From NCBI GenBank assembly GCA_029246685.1, contig JAQWMR010000010.1, positions 1 through 64,000 of the forward strand: a DNA stretch of 64,000 bases, in the 5' to 3' direction. The number at the start of each line of letters is the position of its first letter. The stretch's first letter is position 1. Origin of the DNA: Acidimicrobiales bacterium. Lineage in GTDB: Bacteria; Actinomycetota; Acidimicrobiia; Acidimicrobiales; Aldehydirespiratoraceae. Made by a program: the position numbers and the translations under genes. Below the pieces are notes generated by a model, which saw only the letters and a program-made list of their open reading frames with translations, was not told the DNA's origin and made no database searches. This document shows, one piece after another, positions 34,489-42,891 of the stretch.

Positions 34489-35688
34489 CTACCGGGCCGA
34501 GGAGGCGAGGAGCTCGTAGGCGTTGTCCCGCATGATCTGCTTCGTGTCCGCGTCGGAGAAGTTGGCGATGTCCTTCACGTAGTCGGTCGGGGTGGGGAGG
34601 CCCTCGGCGTGGGGGAAGTCGCTCCCGAACAGGAGCCGCTCGATGCCGAGCGTGTCCCTCAGAAGGTCCATGTCGTCCTCGAAGAACGGCGACACCCAGA
34701 CGTTCTCCTTGAACGCCTCGACCGGGTGTCGCTTGAACGCGAACGGCATCTTGCCGTAGCCGGCTTGGAGGTTGCGGAGCAGGTCCGGGACCCACATGGC
34801 GCCGTTCTCGATCGTCGCGAGCCGCAGATCCGGGAATCGATCGAGGACACCGTGGCAGATCATCGCCGCGAACGTGTCGGCGATCGTTCGATCGGCGAAC
34901 GCGACCATCGGGAATGGCGAGTGTTGGAACGCGGAGAACTGTCCTGTGGGCGGTTCCCAGATCTTGTTGTACTGATTGGTGCCGCCGAGGCCGGCATGAA
35001 TGGCGAACGGAACGCCGGCTTCCTGCAGGCGGGCCCAAATCGGGTCGTAGTCCGGCATGCCGGAAGACTGGTAGCCGTGCTCGGTGGGTACCGGCCCCGG
35101 CACCGTGCACACCATGCGGGCGCCCATCTCGATGACCCGGTCGAGCTCCGCGATTGCAAGCTCGGGATCGGCGAGCGTGAGAAAGGGCACCGCGTAGACA
35201 CGACCGTCGCCGCGGTCGAAGCCCCAGTCCTCGTCGAGCCACGAATTGAAGGCGGTGAACGCTGCATGCAGGGCCGGGATGTCGCGCTTCAGCGCCTCCT
35301 GCATACCCACGCCCTTGGTGGGGAAGAGCAGGACTGTCTCGAGGCCTTGACTGTCCATCAACTCCAACCGGGCGTCGCGGTGCCGGTAGCCCGGGTGATC
35401 GGAGAGCGAATCGAGATCGCCGAACATCTTGCCGAGGTCCATTCCTCCGTCCACGTTCTTGCCCCGGAAGTAGTCTTCGAGGCTGCCCGGCTTCGCCACC
35501 GGATCGAACGTGGGATTCGGAATGAACTTGTTCACCTTCCCGCCCACGAGAAAGCGGCGTTTGCCATCGATCTCCGCCCACTGCATGCACCGCTTCTTCA
35601 TGTTCGGATCGATGTGGCGGATGAAGGCGTCTTCTGCCTCGTAGTAGTGGTTGTCGGCGTCGAACGCGAGATACGGAAGGTCGCCCAT
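34489..35688 (-). CDS. Amidohydrolase-family (amidohydrolase 2) TIM-barrel hydrolase
   Basis: 399-residue metal-dependent hydrolase/decarboxylase-like protein. AFDADNHYYEAEDAF (residues 7-21, Asp/His), FAIHAGLGGTNQYN, and the terminal LLFGSDFPHAEGLPTPTDYV motif with Asp and His are visible. Related by fold to the gene at 2345 but clearly divergent. Start ATG 35688 follows TACGCT by 6 nt (leaderless). First gene of an operon with acyl-CoA ligase and SRPBCC protein; the operon is divergent from an enoyl-CoA hydratase. May hydrolyse or decarboxylate a ring-fission product; substrate unknown. Confidence 0.87.
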   Translation of the reverse strand: MGDLPYLAFDADNHYYEAEDAFIRHIDPNMKKRCMQWAEIDGKRRFLVGGKVNKFIPNPTFDPVAKPGSLEDYFRGKNVDGGMDLGKMFGDLDSLSDHPGYRHRDARLELMDSQGLETVLLFPTKGVGMQEALKRDIPALHAAFTAFNSWLDEDWGFDRGDGRVYAVPFLTLADPELAIAELDRVIEMGARMVCTVPGPVPTEHGYQSSGMPDYDPIWARLQEAGVPFAIHAGLGGTNQYNKIWEPPTGQFSAFQHSPFPMVAFADRTIADTFAAMICHGVLDRFPDLRLATIENGAMWVPDLLRNLQAGYGKMPFAFKRHPVEAFKENVWVSPFFEDDMDLLRDTLGIERLLFGSDFPHAEGLPTPTDYVKDIANFSDADTKQIMRDNAYELLASSAR

Positions 35689-35694
35689 ATTGCG

Positions 35695-35723
35695 AGCGTA
35701 GTGAAAAGTGACGCCAGTGTTAA
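35695..35723 (-). promoter_or_regulatory. Promoter of the amidohydrolase-ligase operon
   Basis: Reading leftwards: TTAACA (35723-35718), 17-bp spacer, TACGCT (35700-35695), then 6 nt to ATG 35688. Near-consensus -35 and actinobacterial -10 for a leaderless transcript. Interleaves with the opposing promoter at 35708-35736. Confidence 0.6.
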
Positions 35724-35736
35724 AAGCCCCTACCGT
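35708..35736 (+). promoter_or_regulatory. Promoter of the enoyl-CoA hydratase gene
   Basis: GTGACG (35708-35713), 17-bp spacer, TACCGT (35731-35736), then 7 nt to GTG 35744: leaderless pattern. It overlaps the -35 and spacer of the divergent promoter, so the two promoters should compete or be co-repressed. Confidence 0.5.
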
Positions 35737-35743
35737 CCCGGCC

Positions 35744-36445
35744 GTGGATGTCGACGATCGCGGCAACGTTCGGGTTCTGACCTTCGACCGGCCGGAGAAA
35801 CTGAACGCACTGGATGAGGGCTTGGCGCAGCGGGCCGAGGCGGCCTTGGACGCTGCAGCGGCGGACGACTCGATTGGTGCCGTTGTTCTGACCGGCGCCG
35901 GCCGAGCGTTCTGCGCCGGCGTGGACCTGGACCATCTCCAAGCGATGGCGAAGGGCGATGAGTCCTCGGAGTCGACCGTCGCGTTCAACGACGCGGTGCG
36001 TCACTTCCCCAAGCCACTTCTCGTCGCGGTGAACGGCTTGGCGGTCGGGGTTGGCATCACCATGTGCCTCCATGTGGACCTCGTTATTGCGGCCGAGTCG
36101 GCTCGCTTCCGCACGCCGTTCTCGTCATTGGGCGTTGCCCCGGAGATCGGGTCGTCGTGGTTGCTTCCACAGCAGATCGGTCACCAACGAGCCGCATGGA
36201 TGCTACTGAGCAGTGAATGGGTCGATGCCGTGACCGCGGTCGAGTGGGGGCTCGCGTTCGAGGCGGTGCCGGACGACCAGCTTGTCGAGACCGCCGTCGC
36301 CCGCGCGGAAACGATCGTCGCGAACGATCCGGACTCGCTGTCCGCGATCAAACGGACGCTCGCCGCGTGGCAGAGACCTGCGATCGAGGCCGCGGAGGCC
36401 GTGGAGAACGCGGAGTTCAGCCGACTCCTGGACCGGTTCCGCTGA
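35744..36445 (+). CDS. Enoyl-CoA hydratase/isomerase family protein
   Basis: 233-residue crotonase-fold enzyme. FDRPEKLNALD, the oxyanion-hole segments GAGRAFCAGVDLD and VNGLAVGVGITMCLHVDLVIAAESARF, and PFSSLGVAPEIGSSWLLPQQIG are typical. It hydrates or isomerises an enoyl-CoA in beta-oxidation-like degradation. GTG 35744 is chosen because TACCGT is 7 nt upstream and because an upstream in-frame GTG (35708) would fall inside that promoter. Slightly short at the C-terminus for the family. Followed after 118 bp by an acyl-CoA ligase. Confidence 0.87.
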   Translation: MDVDDRGNVRVLTFDRPEKLNALDEGLAQRAEAALDAAAADDSIGAVVLTGAGRAFCAGVDLDHLQAMAKGDESSESTVAFNDAVRHFPKPLLVAVNGLAVGVGITMCLHVDLVIAAESARFRTPFSSLGVAPEIGSSWLLPQQIGHQRAAWMLLSSEWVDAVTAVEWGLAFEAVPDDQLVETAVARAETIVANDPDSLSAIKRTLAAWQRPAIEAAEAVENAEFSRLLDRFR

Positions 36446-36562
36446 CATCGGTCACGCCAACGAACGGCGAGCGAGGAAGCGGACCTCGGGTTTGTCTCCG
36501 TCGCCGTGGGTTCGCATGCTCATTCGGCGCAGGGCACGATGACCGGTGATGGGAGACGGAGA

Positions 36563-38161
36563 ATGAGTCGCACCTTTAACCTCGCCGACCTGTTCGAAGG
36601 TGCCGTCGAGGCACTCCCGGACCAGGACGCGGTCGTGGCGGGAGGAGCCGACGCGCCGACACGACGACGAAGCTATGCCGAGCTCGACGCTCGGGCGAAC
36701 CAGGTCGCCCACGTGCTCGCGGACCTCGGGGTCGGGCGCGACGATCACGTTGCGGTCCACGCCATGAACTGTCTCGAGTTCATGGAGATCACGTTGGGCG
36801 TCTTCAAGCTGCGCGCGGTGCCCGTGAACGGCAACTTCCGATACACGCCGGAGGAGCTCCGCTACGTGTTCGACGATGCCGAGGTCGCCGCGGTCTTCAC
36901 CCAGGACGCCATCCGGAATGAAGCCGTTGCCGCAGCGGGTGACCGTCCGTTGATCACCATCGGCGGCGACTACGACGAGGCGCTCGCTTCGGCTCCCGCC
37001 ACGCCGCTCGACATCGGTCCTCGATCCCCGGACGATCGGTACCTCCTCTACACGGGAGGCACCACCGGGATGCCGAAGGGTGTCGTCTGGCGTCACGAGG
37101 ACGTCTTCTTCGGTGCTCTCGGCGGAACGGGCGCGCCTCGTCAGGGTCTCCCCAAACTCGAATCGCCCGACGACATCGGCTCGTTCGTCCGCAAGGGCAC
37201 CGGAATCACCCGCCGGCTACCGCTGTGTCCGCTGATCCACGGTGGCGCTCAGTGGGTGGCCCTCACCGCACTGCTCACCGGCGGCACCTGCCTTCTCACT
37301 GTCGACGCATCGCTCGACGCCGGCTCGGCGCTGCGCCTCGCTACCGACGAGGGCGCGGAGTTCCTCATGATCATCGGCGATGCCGTCGCCCGTCCGCTGG
37401 CCCAGGAACTTGCTCGCCACCCGGACCTCTACGACATGACCGGTCTGCGGCTCATCTCCTCGTCGGGTGCGATCCTCTCGCCGGCGGTGAAAGCGGCGCT
37501 CGAAGAGCACCTGCCCGCCACGAAGGTGATCGACCGATTCGGCGCCTCCGAGACCGGGGGCCAGGGCCGTATCAAACGTGCGGCCGACGGCAGCGGTCCC
37601 TTGCAACTGTTGGCGGACGAGCAGACGACGGTGATCGGTGACGACGGTCGGCCGCTCGAACCGGGTTCCGGCGTCCAGGGCAGGCTTGCTCGGGCCGGCT
37701 GGATCCCGCTCGGCTATTGGAACGACGAGGAGAAGACAGCGGCGACATTCCCGACGATCGACGGCGTTCGCTACTCCGTGCCGGGGGACCTGGCGACGAT
37801 CGAAGCCGATGGCACGATCTCCGTGTTCGGTCGCGGGTCGATGGTGATCAATACGGGCGGCGAGAAGGTCTGCCCCGAAGAGGTTGAAGCAGCGGTGAAG
37901 GGTCATCCGGCGATCTTCGACGCGCTCGTGGTCGGGGTGCCGGACGAGCGATTCGGGTCACGGGTCGCCGCTGTCGCCTCGCTCATCGAGGGGGTCGAAG
38001 CGCCCTCCGTCGAGGAGCTGGCCGACCACTGCCGCTCGGTGATCGCCGGCTACAAGGTGCCGCGCGAACTCATCATCGTCGTCGAGGTTGCCCGCAAGGT
38101 CACCGGCAAGGGTGACTACACCTGGGCCAAGGACATCGCGCTCGGGGCAGCGGCGCCGTGA
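36563..38161 (+). CDS. Acyl-CoA synthetase (AMP-dependent, FadD-like)
   Basis: 532-residue ANL ligase. YLLYTGGTTGMPKGVVWRHED, IDRFGASETGGQGR, YSVPGDLATIEADGTISVFGRGSMVINTGGEKVCPEEVE and the terminal Lys region VTGKGDYTWAK are present. This architecture, with the W-R-H-E-D-x-F motif after the P-loop, resembles actinobacterial FadD enzymes of steroid and fatty-acid breakdown. ATG 36563 has a GGAGACGGAGA leader. Stop overlaps the acyl-CoA dehydrogenase start (GTGA), coupling activation to desaturation. The 36446-36562 gap shows no hairpin or clear promoter. Confidence 0.9.
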   Translation: MSRTFNLADLFEGAVEALPDQDAVVAGGADAPTRRRSYAELDARANQVAHVLADLGVGRDDHVAVHAMNCLEFMEITLGVFKLRAVPVNGNFRYTPEELRYVFDDAEVAAVFTQDAIRNEAVAAAGDRPLITIGGDYDEALASAPATPLDIGPRSPDDRYLLYTGGTTGMPKGVVWRHEDVFFGALGGTGAPRQGLPKLESPDDIGSFVRKGTGITRRLPLCPLIHGGAQWVALTALLTGGTCLLTVDASLDAGSALRLATDEGAEFLMIIGDAVARPLAQELARHPDLYDMTGLRLISSSGAILSPAVKAALEEHLPATKVIDRFGASETGGQGRIKRAADGSGPLQLLADEQTTVIGDDGRPLEPGSGVQGRLARAGWIPLGYWNDEEKTAATFPTIDGVRYSVPGDLATIEADGTISVFGRGSMVINTGGEKVCPEEVEAAVKGHPAIFDALVVGVPDERFGSRVAAVASLIEGVEAPSVEELADHCRSVIAGYKVPRELIIVVEVARKVTGKGDYTWAKDIALGAAAP

Positions 38162-40263
38162 ACGGCGCCAGCTCGACCCTCGGCGTGAGCGCCGACCACG
38201 AGGCGCTGAGCGACACCGCCCGGCGCTGGGTCGACGAAGTGGTCGGCGAAGCCGGTCGGCGCGCGGGCATCGAAGACGCCGCGCCGTTCGCCCATTGGGA
38301 CGACATGGTTTCGATGGGCTGGCCGACGCTGCACGCGGCGGAGGGCCGCGGTGGCCAGGGATTCCATCTCGCCGATCTGGCTGTTGTGCTCGAACAGGCC
38401 GGACGCGGTGGTGTGCCCGGCCCCCTTCTCGCGACGGCGATCGCGGTTGGGATTCTGGACGAGGCTGGCGGCGCGCTCGCGGCCGAGTGGATTCCCCGTG
38501 TTGCGTCGGGCGCTACCGCCGCCGTCGCCTTTGCCGGAGGTGCGTCGCCGTTCGCGACGGTGCTCGGTGCGAGCGACGCGACATTCCTGATAGGTCCGAC
38601 CGAGGGCGGGTGGGCGCTGTGGTCGGCGGATGCGTTCAACGTCGCCGAGACGACCGGCGTTGATCTCGTGCGTGGCGTGGCCGCCGTCGAGGTCGAGGGG
38701 CCGGGTGCGGACGTCTCGATCGCTGCGGGCCGGCCGGTCGACATCGCAACGCAGCTCTTGTGCGCGGAAGCCGTCGGTCTCGCGGCCTGGTGTGTCGATA
38801 CGGCATCTGTCTACGCCGCTGATCGAGTCCAGTTCGGTCGCCCGATCGGGCAGTTCCAAGGCGTGAAGCACCGCTGCGCCGACATGCTGGCGTCGCTCGA
38901 GCTCGCTCGCGCGGCCACATGGGATGCCTGCCGCGGAGGCGAGGCGGACGAGCAACAGCTCGCGATTGCCGGAGCCGGCGCGCTGGTGCCCGATGCCGTC
39001 GTCGGTATCGCGAAGGACTGCATCCAGGTGCTTGGCGGAATCGGGTTCACCTGGGAACACGACGCTCATCTGTATCTCCGCCGTGCGATTGCGACACGGG
39101 CGCTTCTGCCCGAGTCGTCGGTGCGTCGCGACGAGGTCGTCGAGCTCGTCGATCGCGGCGTGACGCGGACGCTGCCGATCGAGCTCCCAGCCGAAGCGGA
39201 GGAGATCCGCCCGACCGTTGTCGCGTGGCTCGATGGGCTGCAGGCGCGTCCTCGCGAGGAGTGGAACACGACCATCGCCGACGAGGGGTACCTCGTGCCG
39301 CACTGGCCACAGCCATGGGGGAGAGGCGCTACCGCGGTCGAACAGGTCGTCATCGACCAGGAGTTTGCTCGCGCCAAGGTCCGGCGCCCACACCTCCAGG
39401 TCGCGGCTTGGGCGCTGCCGACCTTGATCGCCCACGGCACCGCCGAGCAGCAAGAACGTTGGGTCGGGCCCTCGCTTCGCCAAGAGATCATGTGGTGTCA
39501 GCTGTTCTCCGAGCCCGACGCCGGGTCCGACCTCGCCTCGCTGCGAATGCGGGCCGACCGCGATGGCGACGGTTGGCGACTGACCGGCCAGAAGGTGTGG
39601 ACCTCGATGGCCCACACCGCGCAGTGGGGAATCTGCCTCGCCCGAACCTCACCCGACAAACCGAACCACGACGGCATCACGTGCTTCTTCGTGGACATGA
39701 CATCCGCCGGTATCGACGTGCGTCCGCTACGCGAGATCAACGGCGATGCCTGGTTCAACGAGGTCTTCTTCGATGACGTGTTCGTACCCGGCGACTGCGT
39801 GATCGGTGCCGTCGACGACGGGTGGCGCGCCGGCCGCACGACGCTCGCGAACGAGCGGGTGTCGATGGGGTCCGGTGCCTCGATCGGTGCCGGCGTCACG
39901 GCACTTGTCGGTCTGCTCGATGCACAAAGCTCGCCGCACGACCGCGGACGAGTCGGTGAGTTGCTCGCGCGCGACGGCGCGCTCGGTGCGCTGCGGAGTC
40001 GGATGACGATCCGCTCGCTCGCGGGCGCGGACGCGGGCCCGGAGGCGAGCATCGTCAAGCTGCTGGGCGTGATTCACGATCAGGACGTGCAAGAGGCGGG
40101 CGTCGAACTACTCGGAGCGGCCGCGGCGTCTGCCGATGGCGCGGCTGCCGGATGGGTGAGCTCGTTCCTGTGGAATCGCAGTCTGACGATTGCCGGGGGC
40201 ACGAGCGAGGTGCAGCGCAACGTCATCGCCGAGCGCCTCCTCGGCCTTCCCCGCGACCCCTGA
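38158..40263 (+). CDS. Tandem (double-domain) acyl-CoA dehydrogenase
   Basis: 701-residue protein of two fused acyl-CoA dehydrogenase units, twice the usual 380-400. The N-terminal unit (about 1-345) has AADRVQFGRPIGQFQGVKHRCADML and QVLGGIGFTWEHDAHLYLRRA; the C-terminal unit (about 350-701) has MWCQLFSEPDAGSDLASL, GWRLTGQKVWTSMAH and the closing TIAGGTSEVQRNVIAERLLGLPRDP. Tandem ACADs of this kind (FadE34-like) act on bulky steroid side-chain CoA esters as pseudo-heterotetramers. GTG 38158 start coupled to the ligase. Flavin needed; electron acceptor presumably ETF, not encoded here. Confidence 0.9.
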   Translation: MNGASSTLGVSADHEALSDTARRWVDEVVGEAGRRAGIEDAAPFAHWDDMVSMGWPTLHAAEGRGGQGFHLADLAVVLEQAGRGGVPGPLLATAIAVGILDEAGGALAAEWIPRVASGATAAVAFAGGASPFATVLGASDATFLIGPTEGGWALWSADAFNVAETTGVDLVRGVAAVEVEGPGADVSIAAGRPVDIATQLLCAEAVGLAAWCVDTASVYAADRVQFGRPIGQFQGVKHRCADMLASLELARAATWDACRGGEADEQQLAIAGAGALVPDAVVGIAKDCIQVLGGIGFTWEHDAHLYLRRAIATRALLPESSVRRDEVVELVDRGVTRTLPIELPAEAEEIRPTVVAWLDGLQARPREEWNTTIADEGYLVPHWPQPWGRGATAVEQVVIDQEFARAKVRRPHLQVAAWALPTLIAHGTAEQQERWVGPSLRQEIMWCQLFSEPDAGSDLASLRMRADRDGDGWRLTGQKVWTSMAHTAQWGICLARTSPDKPNHDGITCFFVDMTSAGIDVRPLREINGDAWFNEVFFDDVFVPGDCVIGAVDDGWRAGRTTLANERVSMGSGASIGAGVTALVGLLDAQSSPHDRGRVGELLARDGALGALRSRMTIRSLAGADAGPEASIVKLLGVIHDQDVQEAGVELLGAAAASADGAAAGWVSSFLWNRSLTIAGGTSEVQRNVIAERLLGLPRDP

Positions 40264-40286
40264 CCGAATCTGCTTCTGTTGACCGG

Positions 40287-40292
40287 TACCCT
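40287..40292 (+). promoter_or_regulatory. -10 element of broken lipoprotein gene
   Basis: TACCCT lies exactly 7 nt before ATG 40300, matching the leaderless spacing at 41234 for the paralogous gene. No good -35 is seen. Confidence 0.4.
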
Positions 40293-40436
40293 CGGCCGCA
40301 TGCGGACCCCCTTCTACGCCTGCTCGCCCTCATCGCCGCGCTCACGCTCGTTGCGTCGGCATGTGGTGACGATGGATCCACCGAGCCGGCCGACGCGTCG
40401 CCGCCGGCCGATGCGAACGACACCGACGACGTCGAC

Positions 40437-40481
40437 GACATGGACGACGGCGATGACATGGACGACGGCGATGACATGGAC
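40437..40481 (+). repeat. 18-bp tandem repeat encoding Asp-rich linker
   Basis: GACATGGACGACGGCGAT occurs twice in full (40437-40454, 40455-40472) and half again (to 40481), encoding an acidic DMDDGD linker after the lipobox. Such repeats expand and contract easily and mark the surface-exposed tether of the lipoprotein. Confidence 0.85.
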
Positions 40482-40679
40482 GCTCCGCCCGCGCCGAACG
40501 TCAACGAGTTCTGCAGCCTGTCCGAGATCGCCGACCAGTCGGACAACGAGTTCGACATCGAGTCGGCAACGCCGGCCGAGCTCGAGAACTACTGGCGTTC
40601 GCAGGCCGCGCTCGTCGATCAAGGTACCGCCGTTGTCCCGGAGGAACTCCGCGATGACTTCGCATTGATGTAAGGCACG

Positions 40680-41201
40680 GTGCAGTCCTCGATCCCCATT
40701 CTGGAGAGCCACGAGTGGGACCTGTCGGCCGCGGTCGACGAGATCACCGCGCTCTTCGATGACCCGGCGGTCGACGCGGCCGATGCTCGACTCGATGCGT
40801 TCGACGTCGAGGTCTGCGGCATCGAACCGGTGGACGAACCTGCCGACGACCCCCAGGACGGGAACGCGTCGCCGTACTGTCAAGCCTCCTTCGCGCTGAA
40901 CAACGAGCCGGACGATGGCATCCCGTTCGGGGACCCGGCGGGCGTCGAGGAGTACTACGACGACCTACTGGCCAGCCTCGCCTCCCTGCATGCCGTGGTT
41001 CCCGAGGAACTGAAGCCGCACCTCGACGTTCTCGGAGAGACGTTCAGCACCTTCTGCGTGATCCTCGAGCAGTGCGAGTTCGACTTCACCGCTGCCGGAC
41101 CGGACCTCGACGCCTATCAAGCAGACGTAGAAGCGGAGTTCGACGCGGCCGCCGACGTGCTCGACGCGCACGACGAGAACGTCTGCGGCATCGTCTTCTG
41201 A
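40680..41201 (+). CDS. C-terminal fragment of the broken lipoprotein, if translated separately
   Basis: 173-codon open frame beginning at GTG 40680, two codons after the in-frame TAA. It has no signal peptide and no Shine-Dalgarno, yet encodes Cys-containing, acidic sequence homologous to the exported neighbour, so independent cytoplasmic translation would make little sense. It contains the end of repeat 1 (ILESHEWDLSAAVDEI...VCGIE) and a complete repeat 2 (VVPEELKPHLDVL...ILEQCEFDFTAA...VCGIVF). Best read as part of the 40300-41201 gene. Confidence 0.35.
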   Translation: MQSSIPILESHEWDLSAAVDEITALFDDPAVDAADARLDAFDVEVCGIEPVDEPADDPQDGNASPYCQASFALNNEPDDGIPFGDPAGVEEYYDDLLASLASLHAVVPEELKPHLDVLGETFSTFCVILEQCEFDFTAAGPDLDAYQADVEAEFDAAADVLDAHDENVCGIVF

Positions 41202-41233
41202 CGAACGCCGCCGCCCCGCGAGGGCGTGCCCTC

Positions 41234-41239
41234 TACCAT
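41234..41239 (+). promoter_or_regulatory. -10 element of intact lipoprotein gene
   Basis: TACCAT lies 7 nt before ATG 41247, the same leaderless geometry as 40287/40300, and decides the start over an in-frame GTG at 41226. Confidence 0.5.
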
Positions 41240-41246
41240 TCTGAGC

Positions 41247-41978
41247 ATGGCAAACAGCAACAAACCCTCCAAGACGTGGATCCGATCGCTCGTGATTCCA
41301 TTCCTGGCGCTGGTTGTGGTCGCCTCGGCATGTGGCGACGACGGCGGATCGGCGGCTGGCGGACGTTCATTCTGTGAGATTGCACTCGATCTAGAGGCCG
41401 AGGCCGACGCCTTCGACTTCATCAGTGCCGACGAATTGGCGATCGAGACCGTCTTCCGGTCCAACGCCAACGCGCTCGCCGCCGGCATCGCCTCCGCGCC
41501 GAACGATCAGGTGAAGGCCGACCTCCAGGAGATAGCGCAGGGCACTTCGGAGATGATCGCGATTCTCGAGGCTGCCGAATGGAGCATCTTCAGCGCCGAC
41601 CCGGCGAAGATGGACGCCATCACCGACAGCGCGACGTTCAACGACGCGAGCGATCGAGTCACCGAATACAGCGACACCAACTGCGGCACCGGTGCCGAGA
41701 GCGACGACAGCGATGACGGTGACGTCGATCTGGGTGACTTCTCGGAAAACCCGGATGCGGTCAACGACATCCTGAACAACCCGGCGTTCCGGGCCCCGAT
41801 GGTCGAGGGCATGGTGCAGAACGGCTTCACCGAGACTCAGGCGAACTGCTTCCTCGACAACCTCAGCATCGACACCTTGTTGACGTTCGATGCGTCCACG
41901 GTGAGCGAGGATTCTGCTCGCGAGTTGTACGGCAACCTGATCGCCAACTGCGGCATCTCGCCGGACCAGTTCGGCTGA
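41247..41978 (+). CDS. Acidic lipoprotein, paralogue of the broken upstream gene
   Basis: 243-residue lipoprotein: MANSNKPSKTWIRS n-region, hydrophobic core, lipobox VASAC with Cys29. The mature N-terminal domain (about 40-145, FCEIALDLEAEADAF...ILEAAEWSI...TNCG) aligns with the repeats of the gene at 40300. After an Asp-rich stretch (about 150-160) comes a second domain, NDILNNPAFRAPMVEGMVQNGFTETQANCFLDNLS, ending near NCGISPDQFG. No known enzyme family recognised; probably a surface-exposed protein. Starts 45 bp after the pseudogene, so it may be a tandem duplication. Confidence 0.8.
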   Translation: MANSNKPSKTWIRSLVIPFLALVVVASACGDDGGSAAGGRSFCEIALDLEAEADAFDFISADELAIETVFRSNANALAAGIASAPNDQVKADLQEIAQGTSEMIAILEAAEWSIFSADPAKMDAITDSATFNDASDRVTEYSDTNCGTGAESDDSDDGDVDLGDFSENPDAVNDILNNPAFRAPMVEGMVQNGFTETQANCFLDNLSIDTLLTFDASTVSEDSARELYGNLIANCGISPDQFG

Positions 41979-41979
41979 C

Positions 41980-42891
41980 TCAACCGACGCTGATCACCTC
42001 GCGGCCGTAGCGCTCCAGGGTCTCGATCGCGTGATCGATCGAGTCACCTGGGGCGCTGACGCCACTCCACGTCACGCCCAGTGAGGCCAGTTCGTCGAGC
42101 CCACTCAGATGAGCGTCGGCGTTGAAGCCGTCCGCGGCCGGGCTTCCGCCCGCACTCGTGCCGAAGCTCACGTCGAGATCGCTCCGGTCGCGACCGGCCT
42201 CGTCCACGAGCTGCCAGAGGTCGTCCAGCATGGCGGCGAGGTCCTCGACGGTCTCGAGAGCCGGCGTCTTCGCGGTCGTCGCCATGCCACGGGGTGCCGG
42301 GAACGGCACCCAGCCGTCGGCCTTCTGGGCGACGCGGCGGCGCGAGAGCTTGCTGTTGCCGCCGATCCATATCGGGACGTGACCGGGCTTCGGGTTGGCC
42401 GTCTGGCCGAGCGCGACGAAGTCCGATCCCTCGTACGTGAAGTCGTCCGTCGTCCAGACACCACGGAGGACATCGAGCGCTTCGTCGAAGATCACGTTGC
42501 GTTGTTCGATGTCGATGCCGAGCGCCTTGTACTCGCCCTTGAGGTAGCCCGTGCCCACGGCGAGCGTGAACCGGTCGTCGGAGAGAGCGGCGATCGTGGC
42601 GACGGACTTCGCAACGAGGAAAGGGTTCCGGTACGGGAGGACAACCACGTTCGGAATCAGCCGGATTCGATCCGTCACAGCGGCGACGAAGGCGAGGGCG
42701 GCGAAGGGGTCGAGCGCATCGTGACCCCCGGCCTCGAGCCAGCGGTGCGTGGGCGCAGGGTGGTCCGTGAACCCGATGCCCGAGAAGCCGGCGTTCTCGG
42801 CCGCCGTGGCGAAGCGGACCAGTCCGTCCTTGCTCAGGAACTCGGGGTTGTACGGATGGGTGACGAGTGGGTAGGTCACGGAGAACTTCAT
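41980..42891 (-). CDS. LLM-class F420-dependent oxidoreductase
   Basis: 303-residue luciferase-like protein. MKFSVTYPLVTHPYNPEFLSKDGLVRFATAAENAGFSGIGFTDHPAPTHRWL and LALAVGTGYLKGEYKALGID resemble the actinobacterial TIGR03619-like F420-dependent group; VPIWIGGNSKLSRRRVAQKADGWVPF is the family's second signature. Start ATG 42891 overlaps the FGGY kinase stop by 4 bp, so it is the second gene of that operon. Reaction unknown; F420 use is by family. Confidence 0.85.
   Translation of the reverse strand: MKFSVTYPLVTHPYNPEFLSKDGLVRFATAAENAGFSGIGFTDHPAPTHRWLEAGGHDALDPFAALAFVAAVTDRIRLIPNVVVLPYRNPFLVAKSVATIAALSDDRFTLAVGTGYLKGEYKALGIDIEQRNVIFDEALDVLRGVWTTDDFTYEGSDFVALGQTANPKPGHVPIWIGGNSKLSRRRVAQKADGWVPFPAPRGMATTAKTPALETVEDLAAMLDDLWQLVDEAGRDRSDLDVSFGTSAGGSPAADGFNADAHLSGLDELASLGVTWSGVSAPGDSIDHAIETLERYGREVISVG

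Larger units (their letters stand above)
40300..41201 (+). pseudogene. Lipoprotein pseudogene with frameshift and internal TAA
   Basis: Two lesions break what looks like a roughly 300-residue lipoprotein gene. From ATG 40300 the frame is wrong, but one extra base in the C5 run at 40307-40311 would give MRTPLLRLLALIAALTLVASAC, a textbook lipoprotein signal. The corrected frame then runs through an Asp-rich linker to a TAA at 40671-40673 and continues in the same frame to 41201. The TAA falls inside a conserved helical repeat where the paralogue at 41247 has CAG (Gln). Each of the two repeat halves ends in a C-G-I motif. Genuine decay, sequencing error, or (for the stop) readthrough are all possible. 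Confidence 0.65.

Noticed and set aside
34249..35817. 522-codon plus-strand open frame
   Set aside because: Shadow of the acyl-CoA ligase and amidohydrolase, whose motifs are complete on the minus strand.
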